64,000 nucleotides of DNA from NCBI RefSeq assembly GCF_009707365.1, contig NZ_CP046122.1, positions 3,348,001 through 3,412,000 of the forward strand, read 5' to 3'. The notes below the pieces were generated by a model. It was not told where the DNA came from and did no database searches. It saw nothing but the letters and a program-made list of their open reading frames with translations. A program made the position numbers and the translations under genes. Of this stretch, positions 55,099 to 63,698 are shown in pieces. Every line of letters starts with the position of its first letter. The first letter of the stretch is position 1. This DNA is from Microlunatus sp. Gsoil 973. Lineage in GTDB: Bacteria > Actinomycetota > Actinomycetes > Propionibacteriales > Propionibacteriaceae.

Positions 55099-55649
55099 TC
55101 ATCGCCGGAATCCTCGGCGCCGAGGTCGCGTTCTGGGTCCTGTTGATCATCGCACTCGGCTGCCGTTATCTGCTGCGCCGCCGACGGCTGAGCACAGTGC
55201 TGTTGCTGCTTCTCCCGGTGGTCGATCTGACGTTGCTGGCGTTCGTCATCGCTGATCTTTTGGCCGGTACCACGCCGACCCAGCAGCACGCGCTGGCCGC
55301 CACCTACCTGGGTTTCACGGTGGCATTCGGCCACCCGCTCGTCCGGTGGCTGGACGGCAGGTTCGCCCACCGGTTCGACGGGCGGCCGGCCCCGACCCGT
55401 CCGGCGAAGGGCAGCCCGCGCTACGTCCGCGGGCTGTGGGTCGAGTGGCTGCGGGTCCTCGCCGGCGCGGTGATCGCGGTGTTGGTGCTGGCCTTCCTGG
55501 CCGTCGGTGTGCACGGCGAACGCCTGCCGCGATCCCTGGACCAGGCGGCGACCAACCCCTTCTGGTCGCAGTCGATCACCCTGGGCATGGTGGTGATCAT
55601 CTGGTTCCTCGCCGGTCCGGCCTTCGCCCGGCCGGCCCACAGCCGCTGA
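55095..55649 (+). CDS. four-helix membrane protein
   Basis: 184 aa. Hydrophobic segments lie at about 3-24, 33-55, 63-82 and 118-140, with a fifth near 160-178; a basic, proline-rich loop (HRFDGRPAPTRPAKGSPR) separates helices 3 and 4. It is translationally coupled to tetR and therefore probably under its control. Its family is not certain, although a similar gene often follows TetR genes of this kind in actinobacteria. Confidence 0.65.
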   Translation: MIIAGILGAEVAFWVLLIIALGCRYLLRRRRLSTVLLLLLPVVDLTLLAFVIADLLAGTTPTQQHALAATYLGFTVAFGHPLVRWLDGRFAHRFDGRPAPTRPAKGSPRYVRGLWVEWLRVLAGAVIAVLVLAFLAVGVHGERLPRSLDQAATNPFWSQSITLGMVVIIWFLAGPAFARPAHSR

Positions 55650-55696
55650 CCCGGCAGCATTTCCCCGTGGCCGCTCCGGTGGCGGAGAATGCGGAC

Positions 55697-56291
55697 ATGG
55701 CAGAGTTCCGCATCGTCCGGCTGCAGATCCAGACCCGGCCGTTGAAGCCGGGGCGTGCGCCGTACCGGGAATACCGGCCGGAAGCGCTGCAACCGGTCGA
55801 CCGGTTGGTGGTGTCGCCGCGCGGCAACCACGGCGAGTGGCAGGACGCCGACGGTGATCATTCCGCCATGGACGTCCACCATCAAGATCATCCGCAGTCC
55901 CGGGATCGTGCCGGCAAAGGTGGAATCTCGGTCATGGGCACTGGCGACTACCGGCAGCTGCGAGAACGGTACGGCACCCATCTGGTGGACGGAGTCGCCG
56001 GAGAATCGGTGTTGGTCGATGCCCCGGCCGGGCTGGCCGAGGGCAACTTCCCGAGCGACTTCTCGATCCGTACGGTTTCGGGCGAGATCGCCTTTCGGAT
56101 CGGCCGGGTCGCCGACCCGTGCGTGGAGTTCTCCCGGTTCTGCCTGGGCGAGGTCCCATCACCCGCGGTCAGCGATGCCGTCCGGAAGGCGTTGATCGAA
56201 CTCGACGACGGCCATCGTGGATATCCGCGCGGCTGCCGTCGGAACTGGTGTGGTCAGCCGGGAAGATGCCCTGATACTTCCTGGATTCTGA
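55697..56291 (+). pseudogene. MOSC-like protein with a frameshift near its 3' end
   Basis: Starts MAEFRIVRLQIQTRPLKPGR. The core HHQDHPQSRDRAGKGGISVM, GTGDYRQLRERYGTHLVDGV and DPCVEFSRFCLGE (with the conserved Cys) fits the MOSC sulfur-carrier fold. After LDDGHRGY, near 56225, one extra C in TATCCGCG shifts the frame. Without it the protein would continue RAAAVGTGVVSREDALILPG and stop at 56291, the normal end of this family. As written the frame runs on with unlike composition. Confidence 0.7.
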
Positions 56292-56315
56292 AGCCGCAGC
56301 GTTCGACAATCGGGT

Positions 56316-56818
56316 ATGCCGAACGACCTGCTGCACGACCCCGTGCGACACAACAACTGGGCGAGCATCCGGTTGCTGGAGTTCGTCCGTGATCAACAGT
56401 TGACTGCCGGTCAGTTGGCTGCGACCGGAGTCGGGACCTTCGGGAACATTCCGCAGACCATTGATCATGTTCTGCGCAGTGATGCCGGCTATCTGGGCAG
56501 GCTCATCGGCACCGCCCAGGACTGGGTCGGACGGCCGGAGGAACTCGAGCTCGGAACTCTTCATGATCATGCCCGGCGACGGCCCGGCTGTGGGAGCAAT
56601 TCCTGGCCGAGCCGTTCGACCCGGAGCGAGTGGTCATCGTCGACGACGGGACCGAGGGCGTCCGCGCCGGTGTCGTGCTTGCCCAGGCAATCAATCACGC
56701 GAATCACCATCGTGAACAGGTGTGCGCGATCCTGACCGGATTGGGCATCCAACCGCCGGACATCCAGGCCTGGGCGTACGCCTGGCACACCGCCCGGATC
56801 TGGCGGATCGGTTCGTGA
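56316..56818 (+). pseudogene. DinB-family protein with an internal frameshift
   Basis: Begins MPNDLLHDPVRHNNWASIRL, with GNIPQTIDHVLRSDAGYLGR typical of DinB. Around 56575-56588 one base is missing (or two are extra): upstream reads LGTLHDHAR, while the proper continuation LWEQFLAEPFDPERVVIVDD is in another frame and runs to 56818 (INHANHHREQVCAILTGLGI). The corrected protein would be about 167 aa, full length for the family. The next gene's GTG overlaps its stop, as expected for an intact operon. Confidence 0.7.
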
Positions 56819-57579
56819 CGGCCGACCAGAACGCCTCGTCACCCGGGGCCGACCCGCGGGCGACCCGGTTCGCCGAACTGGTTGCGCCGGCCGTCAGTCG
56901 CACCTTCGTCTCCGGGATGCGTCCTGATGACCGGTTGCGCAGTGTCGTCCGCACCCATTGCGGTTCGGCCGTCGGGTATCTGATCGATCTGCGCAATCCG
57001 CTGGCAGCCGGTCGTCCGATCTCCCGAAATGATCTTGCCGACCTCTACCGCTACGCCGACCCCGCCGAGATCGACGCCACCATTGCGCGGTCGATCGGGC
57101 ACGGCCTACTGGTCGAAACCGACGCGATGTTTCGGACCACCGCTGCGGGACGCGACTTTCTCCATGACCTCTTCCAGGTCCAGGGCGTCGTCCTGGCCGA
57201 GCGCTGGGGATCGGTGGCCCACGTCGTACGGGCTCTCAACGAGTTGCTCGGAGCGGTGCTCCGGAAGGCCGAAGAGTCTGCCGGGCCGGCCTTCACGATC
57301 CATGCCCCGCCGTACGAGCCATCCGGTGCGCCCGCCGAACTCGTCCTGCTCAATCGACTCTCCACACTGCGCTACCACCGGGCCGACGCCCATGCCTCCG
57401 CCTGGCAGGCTGCGGGAATGACGGCAGCACAGGTCGCGGCGGAACCGTGGGGCACCGCCTGGTCGGAGCGGAGGCGCCAGGTCGAACACCACACCAACGT
57501 GCTGGCCGGCCGCCCCTTCGCGGTCCTGGACGGCGACCAGCGCCTGCAGCTGCTCGCCGGTCTGGCGGCCCTGCCCTGA
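56815..57579 (+). CDS. SCO6745-like helical protein
   Basis: 254 aa from a GTG that overlaps the DinB stop (GTGA). VAPAVSRTFVSGMRPDDRLR, HCGSAVGYLIDLRNPLAAGR and RAMFRTTAAGRDFL-type segments, with LSTLRYHRADAHASAWQAAG and the C-terminal NVLAGRPFAVLDGDQRLQLL, fit the uncharacterised SCO6745 family, thought to contain a MarR-like winged helix. Coupling to the DinB gene suggests a shared role. The function is not known. Confidence 0.65.
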   Translation: MTADQNASSPGADPRATRFAELVAPAVSRTFVSGMRPDDRLRSVVRTHCGSAVGYLIDLRNPLAAGRPISRNDLADLYRYADPAEIDATIARSIGHGLLVETDAMFRTTAAGRDFLHDLFQVQGVVLAERWGSVAHVVRALNELLGAVLRKAEESAGPAFTIHAPPYEPSGAPAELVLLNRLSTLRYHRADAHASAWQAAGMTAAQVAAEPWGTAWSERRRQVEHHTNVLAGRPFAVLDGDQRLQLLAGLAALP

Positions 57580-57587
57580 CGAAACCG

Positions 57588-57619
57588 GTGTCCGATCCCG
57601 TCCCCGGGACCGGCGACAC
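57588..57619. terminator. bidirectional terminator hairpin
   Basis: GTGTC-CGATCCCG pairs with CGGGACCG-GC-GACAC around a TCCC loop, with AT-rich sequence (GCAAATATGAGGG) after it. It lies between the convergent SCO6745-like and helicase genes. Confidence 0.6.
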
Positions 57620-57637
57620 GCCGCAAATATGAGGGAT

Positions 57638-60175
57638 TTATTGACCCCTCGGCGATGAGGGGAGGGGGCCGACGGAAGTCAGCCGGATGACCGGGACGCC
57701 CTCGACGTCGCTGGCGTCAAGATCGACGACGGCGGAGAAGCCCCAGTCGTGGTGACCCTCCGGGTCGTCGAAGATCTGCCGGGTACGCCATTCGCGGCCG
57801 GTCTGTTCCAAGATCAACAGGCCGGGTCCCCGGGCATCGGCGCCGAGCTGGATCTCGTCGTGCTCCTCGTAGTACGGCTCGATCGCATCGGCCCAGGCGT
57901 CGGCATCCCAGCCGGCTTCGGCGTCCAGCTCGCCCAACGCCTCCCAGTCGTCGCGGGCCGCGAGTTCCACCCGACGGAACAGTGCGTTGCGGACCAACAC
58001 CCGGAACGCCCGGACATTCTGCGTCACCGGCGGCGGGGCAAGATCGACTTCCGGCTCGACGGTGTGCAGGCGTTCGGGATGAGCCAGCAACTCCCATTCC
58101 TCCAAGAGGCTCGAGTCGGTCTGCCGGACGACCTCGCCGAGCCACTCGATCAGATCCAGTACCTCCTGGGTCTTCGCCTCGTCGGGCACGGTCTGGCGCA
58201 ACGCGCGATAGGCATCGGCGAGGTAGCGCAACACCATCCCCTCCGAGCGGGCCAACCGGTAGAAGGAGACGAACTCGGCGAAGTTCATCGCCTGCTCGGT
58301 CATCTCCCGGACCACCGACTTCGGCGCCACCGGTGAATCGGCCAGCCAGGGGTGGGTCTGCAGGTAGGTCGCGAACGCAGCCTCCAGCAGTTCCGCCAGC
58401 GGACGTGGATAGGTCACACCCTCCAACTGCTCCATTCGTTCCTCGTAATCGAGGCCGTCGGCCTTCATCTGGGCGACGGCCTCACCGCGGGCGCGGTCGC
58501 GTTGGCTCATCAGAATCGGCCGAGGGTCCTCCAGCGTCGCTTCGATCACCGAGACGACGTCCAACGGATAGGACGGCGACTGCGGATCCAACAACCCCAA
58601 CGCCGCCAGCGCGAACGCGGACAACGGCTGATTGAGCGCGAAGTCCGCCTGCAGGTCGACGGTCAGCCGGGCTCGTCGCCCGAGCTCGTCCGGTTCGGCC
58701 AGTTGCTCGACGATCCCGGCCCGGCGCAGACCGCGATAGATGGCCAGCGCGCGCCGGATGTGCCGACGCTGCCTGGCCGGTGGCTCGTCGTTCTCGGTCA
58801 ACAGATGCCGCATCGCGGCCATGCAGTCTCCGGGCCGGTTGATCACGTTGAGCACCATCGCGTTGCTGACCGCGAAGCTTGACTCCAGCGGTTCCGGCGG
58901 GGCTGAGACCAGCCGGTCGAACGTCGGCCTGGCGTAGCCCACCGTTCCTGGTGGTGGCTTCTTCTTCACCACCTTGCGACGCCTCTTCGGGTCGTCACCG
59001 GCCTTGGCCAACGCCTTCTCGTTGGCCACCACATGATCAGGTGCCTGGACCACGACCATGCCGACCGTGTCATAGCCGGCCCGGCCGGCACGGCCGGCGA
59101 TCTGATGGAACTCGCGGGCGGTCAGCAGCCGGGGCCGGACGCCGTCGTACTTGCTCAACGAGGTGAGCAGCACCGTACGGATCGGCACGTTGATGCCGAC
59201 GCCGAGCGTGTCGGTGCCGCAGATGATCTTGAGCAGTCCCGCCTGCGCCAACCGTTCGACCAGCCGTCGGTAGCGCGGCAGCATCCCGGCGTGGTGCACA
59301 CCGACGCCGTTGCGGACCAGGCGGGAGAGCGTACGGCCGAAGCCCGCGGTGAAGCGGAAATTGCCGATCAGGTCGGCGATCTTGTCCTTCTCGGCGCGGG
59401 TCGCGATCCGCAGACTGACCAGCCCCTGCGCCTGTTCGACCGCCGCAGCGCGGCTGAAGTGCACCACGTAGATCGGCGCTTGATGGGTCTCCAATCGCTC
59501 GGTGATCGTCTCGTGCAATGGCGTCGTCACGTATTCATAGATCAACGGCACCGGTCGGTCCGCGGACTCGATCACCGCGGTCGGACGCTTGGTCCGCCGA
59601 GTGAGATCATCGCGGAACTTGGTCACGTCGCCGAGCGTTGCAGACATCAGGAGAAATTGAGCCTGGGGCAGCTCGATCAGCGGCACCTGCCAGGCCCACC
59701 CGCGATCCGGATCGGCATAGAAATGGAACTCGTCCATGATCACCGCGGCGATATCCGCCGCGGTTCCGTCGCGCAGTGCGATGTTGGCCAGGATCTCGGC
59801 CGTGCAGCAGATGATCGGAGCATCGGGATTCACTGCTGCATCGCCGGTCATCATGCCGACGTGCTCATGCCCGAAAATCTCCGTTGCAGCGAAGAACTTC
59901 TCGCTCACCAAGGCCTTGATCGGAGCGGTGTAGTACACCCGACCGGCACCGTCACGGCGCCCCGCGAGGGCGGCGAACTCGCAGGCCGTGGCGACCAGGC
60001 TCTTCCCCGAGCCGGTCGGCGTCGCCAAGATCACATTCGAGCCGGTCAGCAATTCGATCATGGCGTCCTGCTGTGCCGGATAGGGTGTTGTGCCCTGTTC
60101 CGTAGCCCAGGTCGTGAACGTCTGGAAAAGATCGTCCGGGTCCGTAGTTGCCGGCAGCCGATCGGTGAGAGTCAT
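57638..60175 (-). CDS. DEAD/DEAH-box helicase with C-terminal DUF3516
   Basis: 845 aa. VILATPTGSGKSLVATACEF is Walker A, AAVIMDEFHFYADPDRGWAW motif II (DEFH), FLLMSATLGDVTKFRDDL motif III and HQIAGRAGRAGYDTVGMVVV motif VI. DUF3516 fills the region from about residue 400 (FDRLVSAPPEPLESSFAVSN). It is an Ski2-like RNA helicase of actinobacteria, probably for RNA decay or ribosome-related work. Its minus-strand upstream region, shared with the HPt gene, is AT-rich. Confidence 0.88.
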   Translation of the reverse strand: MTLTDRLPATTDPDDLFQTFTTWATEQGTTPYPAQQDAMIELLTGSNVILATPTGSGKSLVATACEFAALAGRRDGAGRVYYTAPIKALVSEKFFAATEIFGHEHVGMMTGDAAVNPDAPIICCTAEILANIALRDGTAADIAAVIMDEFHFYADPDRGWAWQVPLIELPQAQFLLMSATLGDVTKFRDDLTRRTKRPTAVIESADRPVPLIYEYVTTPLHETITERLETHQAPIYVVHFSRAAAVEQAQGLVSLRIATRAEKDKIADLIGNFRFTAGFGRTLSRLVRNGVGVHHAGMLPRYRRLVERLAQAGLLKIICGTDTLGVGINVPIRTVLLTSLSKYDGVRPRLLTAREFHQIAGRAGRAGYDTVGMVVVQAPDHVVANEKALAKAGDDPKRRRKVVKKKPPPGTVGYARPTFDRLVSAPPEPLESSFAVSNAMVLNVINRPGDCMAAMRHLLTENDEPPARQRRHIRRALAIYRGLRRAGIVEQLAEPDELGRRARLTVDLQADFALNQPLSAFALAALGLLDPQSPSYPLDVVSVIEATLEDPRPILMSQRDRARGEAVAQMKADGLDYEERMEQLEGVTYPRPLAELLEAAFATYLQTHPWLADSPVAPKSVVREMTEQAMNFAEFVSFYRLARSEGMVLRYLADAYRALRQTVPDEAKTQEVLDLIEWLGEVVRQTDSSLLEEWELLAHPERLHTVEPEVDLAPPPVTQNVRAFRVLVRNALFRRVELAARDDWEALGELDAEAGWDADAWADAIEPYYEEHDEIQLGADARGPGLLILEQTGREWRTRQIFDDPEGHHDWGFSAVVDLDASDVEGVPVIRLTSVGPLPSSPRGQ

Positions 60176-60336
60176 CGCAGGAGGAAATCCGTTCGGAATT
60201 CGGTCAACAATTTTCGGGGCTATATCGCAACGCCATTACCGTCCGGATTAGCCGAATGCTGAGCAAAAGTCGCGTCGCTACCAAGGGGTACAAAGGCCCC
60301 TCGGGTCACCGTGGACGCCCAGGGTAAGGAGGGCCC

Positions 60337-60750
60337 ATGCCGGAAGTTCACGGACGCAATACAGCTGCGGAGAAGGAGTTGCGGGCATTGTGTTCGGCTC
60401 TGCATCTGGACGCACCTGTCGTTCGTCGCTTCATCGGCGACTATCTTCGCCTGCTTCAATTCCGCCTCGATCGGATCGATCGCGATCTCAGCAACGGCGA
60501 CGTCCCCGCCGCTGCCGTCGGACTGCTCAGCCTAGCCACCTCCAGTTCGATGCTGGGCGCAACCGACGTAGCGGAGGCAGCCGACCAGCTCCGCCGGCAG
60601 GCCGCGGCCGGCGATCTGGCGGCCGTCGCCGAGGGCCTGAGCGCGCTGGTGCAACGAGCCCACGCCGCCGAACTGCGGCTGGTCCGGATGGAGAGCGTCG
60701 AGACCTGGGGCGCTCGACCCGGACACACCGCGCCGGGTTGCACCGCCTGA
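60337..60750 (+). CDS. HPt-like protein lacking the phosphorylatable histidine
   Basis: 137 aa after GTAAGGAGGGCCC. The helical core VRRFIGDYLRLLQFRLDRID, GDVPAAAVGLLSLATSSSML and GATDVAEAADQLRRQAAAGD aligns with histidine phosphotransfer domains. Where these have HSLKGSS, this has LSLATSS: the His is Leu64 and the Lys is Ala67. It therefore cannot carry phosphate in the usual way and may sequester or adapt a response regulator. It converges on an OmpR-type regulator gene, with 66 bp between the stops. Confidence 0.7.
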   Translation: MPEVHGRNTAAEKELRALCSALHLDAPVVRRFIGDYLRLLQFRLDRIDRDLSNGDVPAAAVGLLSLATSSSMLGATDVAEAADQLRRQAAAGDLAAVAEGLSALVQRAHAAELRLVRMESVETWGARPGHTAPGCTA

Positions 60751-60816
60751 TCCGTCCTGCCTGACTCAAGGTTCCGGATCTGGTCGCCGCTGCTCGTCTC
60801 CTTTGGCCAGGCAGGG

Positions 60817-61596
60817 TCAGGGCGCCAACCGGTAGCCGACGCCCCGAACCGTCTGGACGAATCGTGGCTTGCCGACCGGATCCCCCAGCTTGCGCCGCAA
60901 ATTGGCCAGGTGCACCTCGACCGCGCGACGGTCGTTGTCGCTGATGTAGCCGCCGGTCCCGCTGTCACCGCGCAGTTCGAGCACCAGCTCGTTCTTGGTG
61001 ATCACCCGTCGCCGACGTTCCAGGATGGCAAGCATCAGGTCGAACTCGCTGCGGGTCAGCTCCACCGGCTCGCCATCGAGTTCGCTGAGCCGCATCTGCG
61101 GATGCATCCGCAGGCCGTTGTGGGAGAGCCAGCCCGAGTCCTCGCCCGTCGTCCCCGTCGCCACCTCACCGTCGGCCTCGGCGTCCGCCTCGCCACCCAG
61201 CGGCCCACCCGGGACCCGGCGCATCCGGCGCAGCATCGCCTCGACCCGGGCACGCAACTCGCGCGGCCGGAACGGTTTGGTCACATAGTCGTCGGCACCG
61301 GCGTCGAGCCCCATCAGGGTGTCGATCTCGTCGGTCCGGGCGGACAACATGATCACGTAGGTCGTGCTGAACTCGCGGATCCGGCGAGCAACCTCGAAGC
61401 CGTCGATCCCCGGAAGACTGATGTCGAGGGTCGTCAAGATCGGCTGGTGTTCCCTGACGGCCTCGATCCCCTCGACGCCCGTGGTCGCCTGGAACGACTC
61501 GAAACCCGCTTCTGCCAGCACTGCAGCCAGCAGATTGCCGATGTCCGCATCATCCTCGATGATGACCGCGACCCGACGTTCATCCCCGTCTACCAT
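60817..61596 (-). CDS. OmpR-family response regulator
   Basis: 259 aa from the ATG at 61596 (MVDGDERRVAVIIEDDADIG). The receiver has the EDD acidic pair, phospho-Asp in TTLDISLPGIDGFEVARRI, a Ser in VIMLSARTDE and Lys in DDYVTKPFRPRE. A Glu/Ala/Gly-rich linker of about 35 residues leads to the winged helix (ELTRSEFDLMLAILERRRRV, DRRAVEVHLANLRRKLGDP, FVQTVRGVGYRL). No histidine kinase is present in the window; the HPt-like gene is the only signalling neighbour. Confidence 0.9.
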   Translation of the reverse strand: MVDGDERRVAVIIEDDADIGNLLAAVLAEAGFESFQATTGVEGIEAVREHQPILTTLDISLPGIDGFEVARRIREFSTTYVIMLSARTDEIDTLMGLDAGADDYVTKPFRPRELRARVEAMLRRMRRVPGGPLGGEADAEADGEVATGTTGEDSGWLSHNGLRMHPQMRLSELDGEPVELTRSEFDLMLAILERRRRVITKNELVLELRGDSGTGGYISDNDRRAVEVHLANLRRKLGDPVGKPRFVQTVRGVGYRLAP

Positions 61597-61733
61597 TACC
61601 TCACCGTACCTGGATCTGTTCCAAACAAGTGAATCGCTGCCTGACCCCGGCAACGGACGACAATCGCTTGTCCTGTCGAGACCGTACAGGTATATCTGTC
61701 GGCCTGCATACCGACGCCACAGGAGGAACGACG

Positions 61734-62595
61734 ATGTTCAAGATCGGCTTCAGCACGCTGGGCTGTCCGTCCTACACGGTGGCCGAGATCGCCGATCTGG
61801 CCCGGGTGAACGGCTACGACGGGGTCGAGATCCGCTTCGTCCGGGGCGTCGTCGACCTGGCCGCCCTTGAAGAATTCTCCGCCCGGCGTTTGGCTGAAAC
61901 CAAGAAGATCTTCGACGACGCGGGCGTCACGGTGAATTGCATCGACACCAGCGTGCGGTTCACCTCAAATGATCCCGCCGAGCGGACGGCCCAGCGGGAC
62001 CTGGCGAAAGCCAACTGTGCCATCGCCAACGGACTGGGTGCCACGTTCATCCGGGCCTTCGGCGGACCGGTCCCCTGCGGGCAGCGATCCGTTCGATCAC
62101 GTCGCCAGGATCGCCGACGGTCTGGGTACGGTCGCCGAGGACACCTGGGCCGAGGGTGTACAAACCCTGCTGGAAACCCACGACGATTTCAGCACTTCCG
62201 ACAAGGTCAACCTGATCCTCGACCAAAGCAGCCGTCGGCTCGGCGTGCTCTGGGACTTGCTGCACAGCTGGCGGCACGGCGAGCCCGTCGAGCAGACCCA
62301 TGCCAGGCTCGGCGACCGGATCCGGCAGGTGCACGTCAAGGACTCGAGCACGGCCACAGCCGAGGGCTTCGACCTGGTGTTGACCGGGACGGGCATCGCC
62401 CCGCTGGGTGACCTGGTGGCGACGCTGCTCGCCGCGGACTTCACCGGCTACGTCGACTTCGAGTGGGAGAAGGCCTGGCATCCCGAGATCGAGGAGCCGG
62501 AGGTTGCCATTCCGCATTTCCGGCGCGCGTTCGCCGAGATCGTGGAGCAGGTCGAGAAGGAAGCGGCCTCCGGCAGCCCGGTGCCGAACGGCTGA
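61734..62595 (+). pseudogene. sugar phosphate isomerase/epimerase (TIM barrel) with a frameshift
   Basis: Starts at an ATG after AGGAGGAACGACG: MFKIGFSTLGCPSYTVAEIA, then NGYDGVEIRFVRG. At about 62076 one base is extra in GTCCCCTGCGGGC; the frame reads FGGPVPCGQ instead of continuing as GGPVPAGSDPFDHVARIADG. The rest is intact: TLLETHDDFSTSDKVNLILD, RQVHVKDSSTATAEGFDLV and YVDFEWEKAWHPEIEEPE, giving the metal-binding E, D, H and E of the xylose-isomerase-like family. The corrected protein is about 286 aa. Confidence 0.8.
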
Positions 62596-62599
62596 CTCG

Positions 62600-63544
62600 T
62601 CAGGCGGCCTTCTCGACGGAGGCCGCGATCGCCACCAGGTCCCGGCCCGGACCCTGACTCGGATACCGGCCGGTGCGCCAGATCGCCGCCAGCGGCCGGG
62701 TCAGGTCATGATCGCGGACGCGGACGGCCGACAACCGCCCCAGGGCAAGATCATCAGCCACCGACAGCCGGCTCAACACTCCCGGCGCCAGCCCGCCGCC
62801 GATGGCGGCCGTGATGGCGCTCTCGGTGCTCAGCTCCACAGCCGGTGTCGCGCGCTCCAGACCGGGCAGGGCATCGGCCAGGATCAGTTCAAGCGCGCGA
62901 CGGGTGCCCGAGCCCGGCTCGCGGGCGATTAACGGTGTCCGGGCGAGTTGTTCCAGGGTGATCCCGGAGCGACGCCGGGCCCAGGGGTGTTCCGGGGAGA
63001 CCACGACGACGAGTTCGTCGTAGCCGATCACCCGGTGCTTGAGATCCTTGGGCAGCTCCGGTGTCTCGATGAACCCGATGGCCGCCTTCTCGCTGCGTAC
63101 GGCACTGATCACCTTCTCGCTGTTGCCGGTGATCAGCTCCACATCGGTGGGACGCTGGTTGATCCGAAGCTGAGAGCGGTGCAACTCGACCAGCCAGCCG
63201 GGCACCAGATGCGCCGATGTGGTCAGGCTGGCGGCCACCCGGAGCCGGGCCGCGCGGCGTTCGTGCAGTGCCGTGATCCCGAAATCCATCCGTTCCGCCG
63301 CTCCCAGCACATCCTTGGCCCAGCCGGCGACCAGGCGTCCCGTCTGCGTCAACTGGGAACCGGTCGGGCTGCGGCGGACCAGCTCTGCGCCGATCTGCGA
63401 CTCCAGTGAGCGCATCCGCGAGGACGCCGCCTGCTGGGAATAGCCCATCTCGTGCGCGGCCGCAGACAGACTGCCGGTGCGGTCCACCGCACACAGCAGC
63501 AACATGGCAGACAGATCGGGTACGCGCCCACTCAGCACGGTCAC
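62600..63544 (-). CDS. LysR-family transcriptional regulator
   Basis: 314 aa. The N-terminal HTH is LLLCAVDRTGSLSAAAHEMG and YSQQAASSRMRSLESQIGAE, followed by a periplasmic-binding-like effector domain with LRVAASLTTSAHLVPGWLVE and LARTPLIAREPGSGTRRALE, close to the CysB/YeiE-like type. It is convergent with the sugar-isomerase gene (stops 4 bp apart). Its target is unknown; nothing divergent lies within 150 bp. Confidence 0.9.
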   Translation of the reverse strand: MTVLSGRVPDLSAMLLLCAVDRTGSLSAAAHEMGYSQQAASSRMRSLESQIGAELVRRSPTGSQLTQTGRLVAGWAKDVLGAAERMDFGITALHERRAARLRVAASLTTSAHLVPGWLVELHRSQLRINQRPTDVELITGNSEKVISAVRSEKAAIGFIETPELPKDLKHRVIGYDELVVVVSPEHPWARRRSGITLEQLARTPLIAREPGSGTRRALELILADALPGLERATPAVELSTESAITAAIGGGLAPGVLSRLSVADDLALGRLSAVRVRDHDLTRPLAAIWRTGRYPSQGPGRDLVAIAASVEKAA

Positions 63545-63698
63545 TCCTCATGATCATTTCCAGTGCGGCGTGACCGAGCCTCCCCGGGATTGCCGCGTAC
63601 AACCAGCGGTTGTGCCAGGACAAGAGTAAGCCGCATCCACTGAGATGACGCTTAGAGGAGTTTCCGTAACAGAGGAACCGACGGCCGGTCGTGACCGA

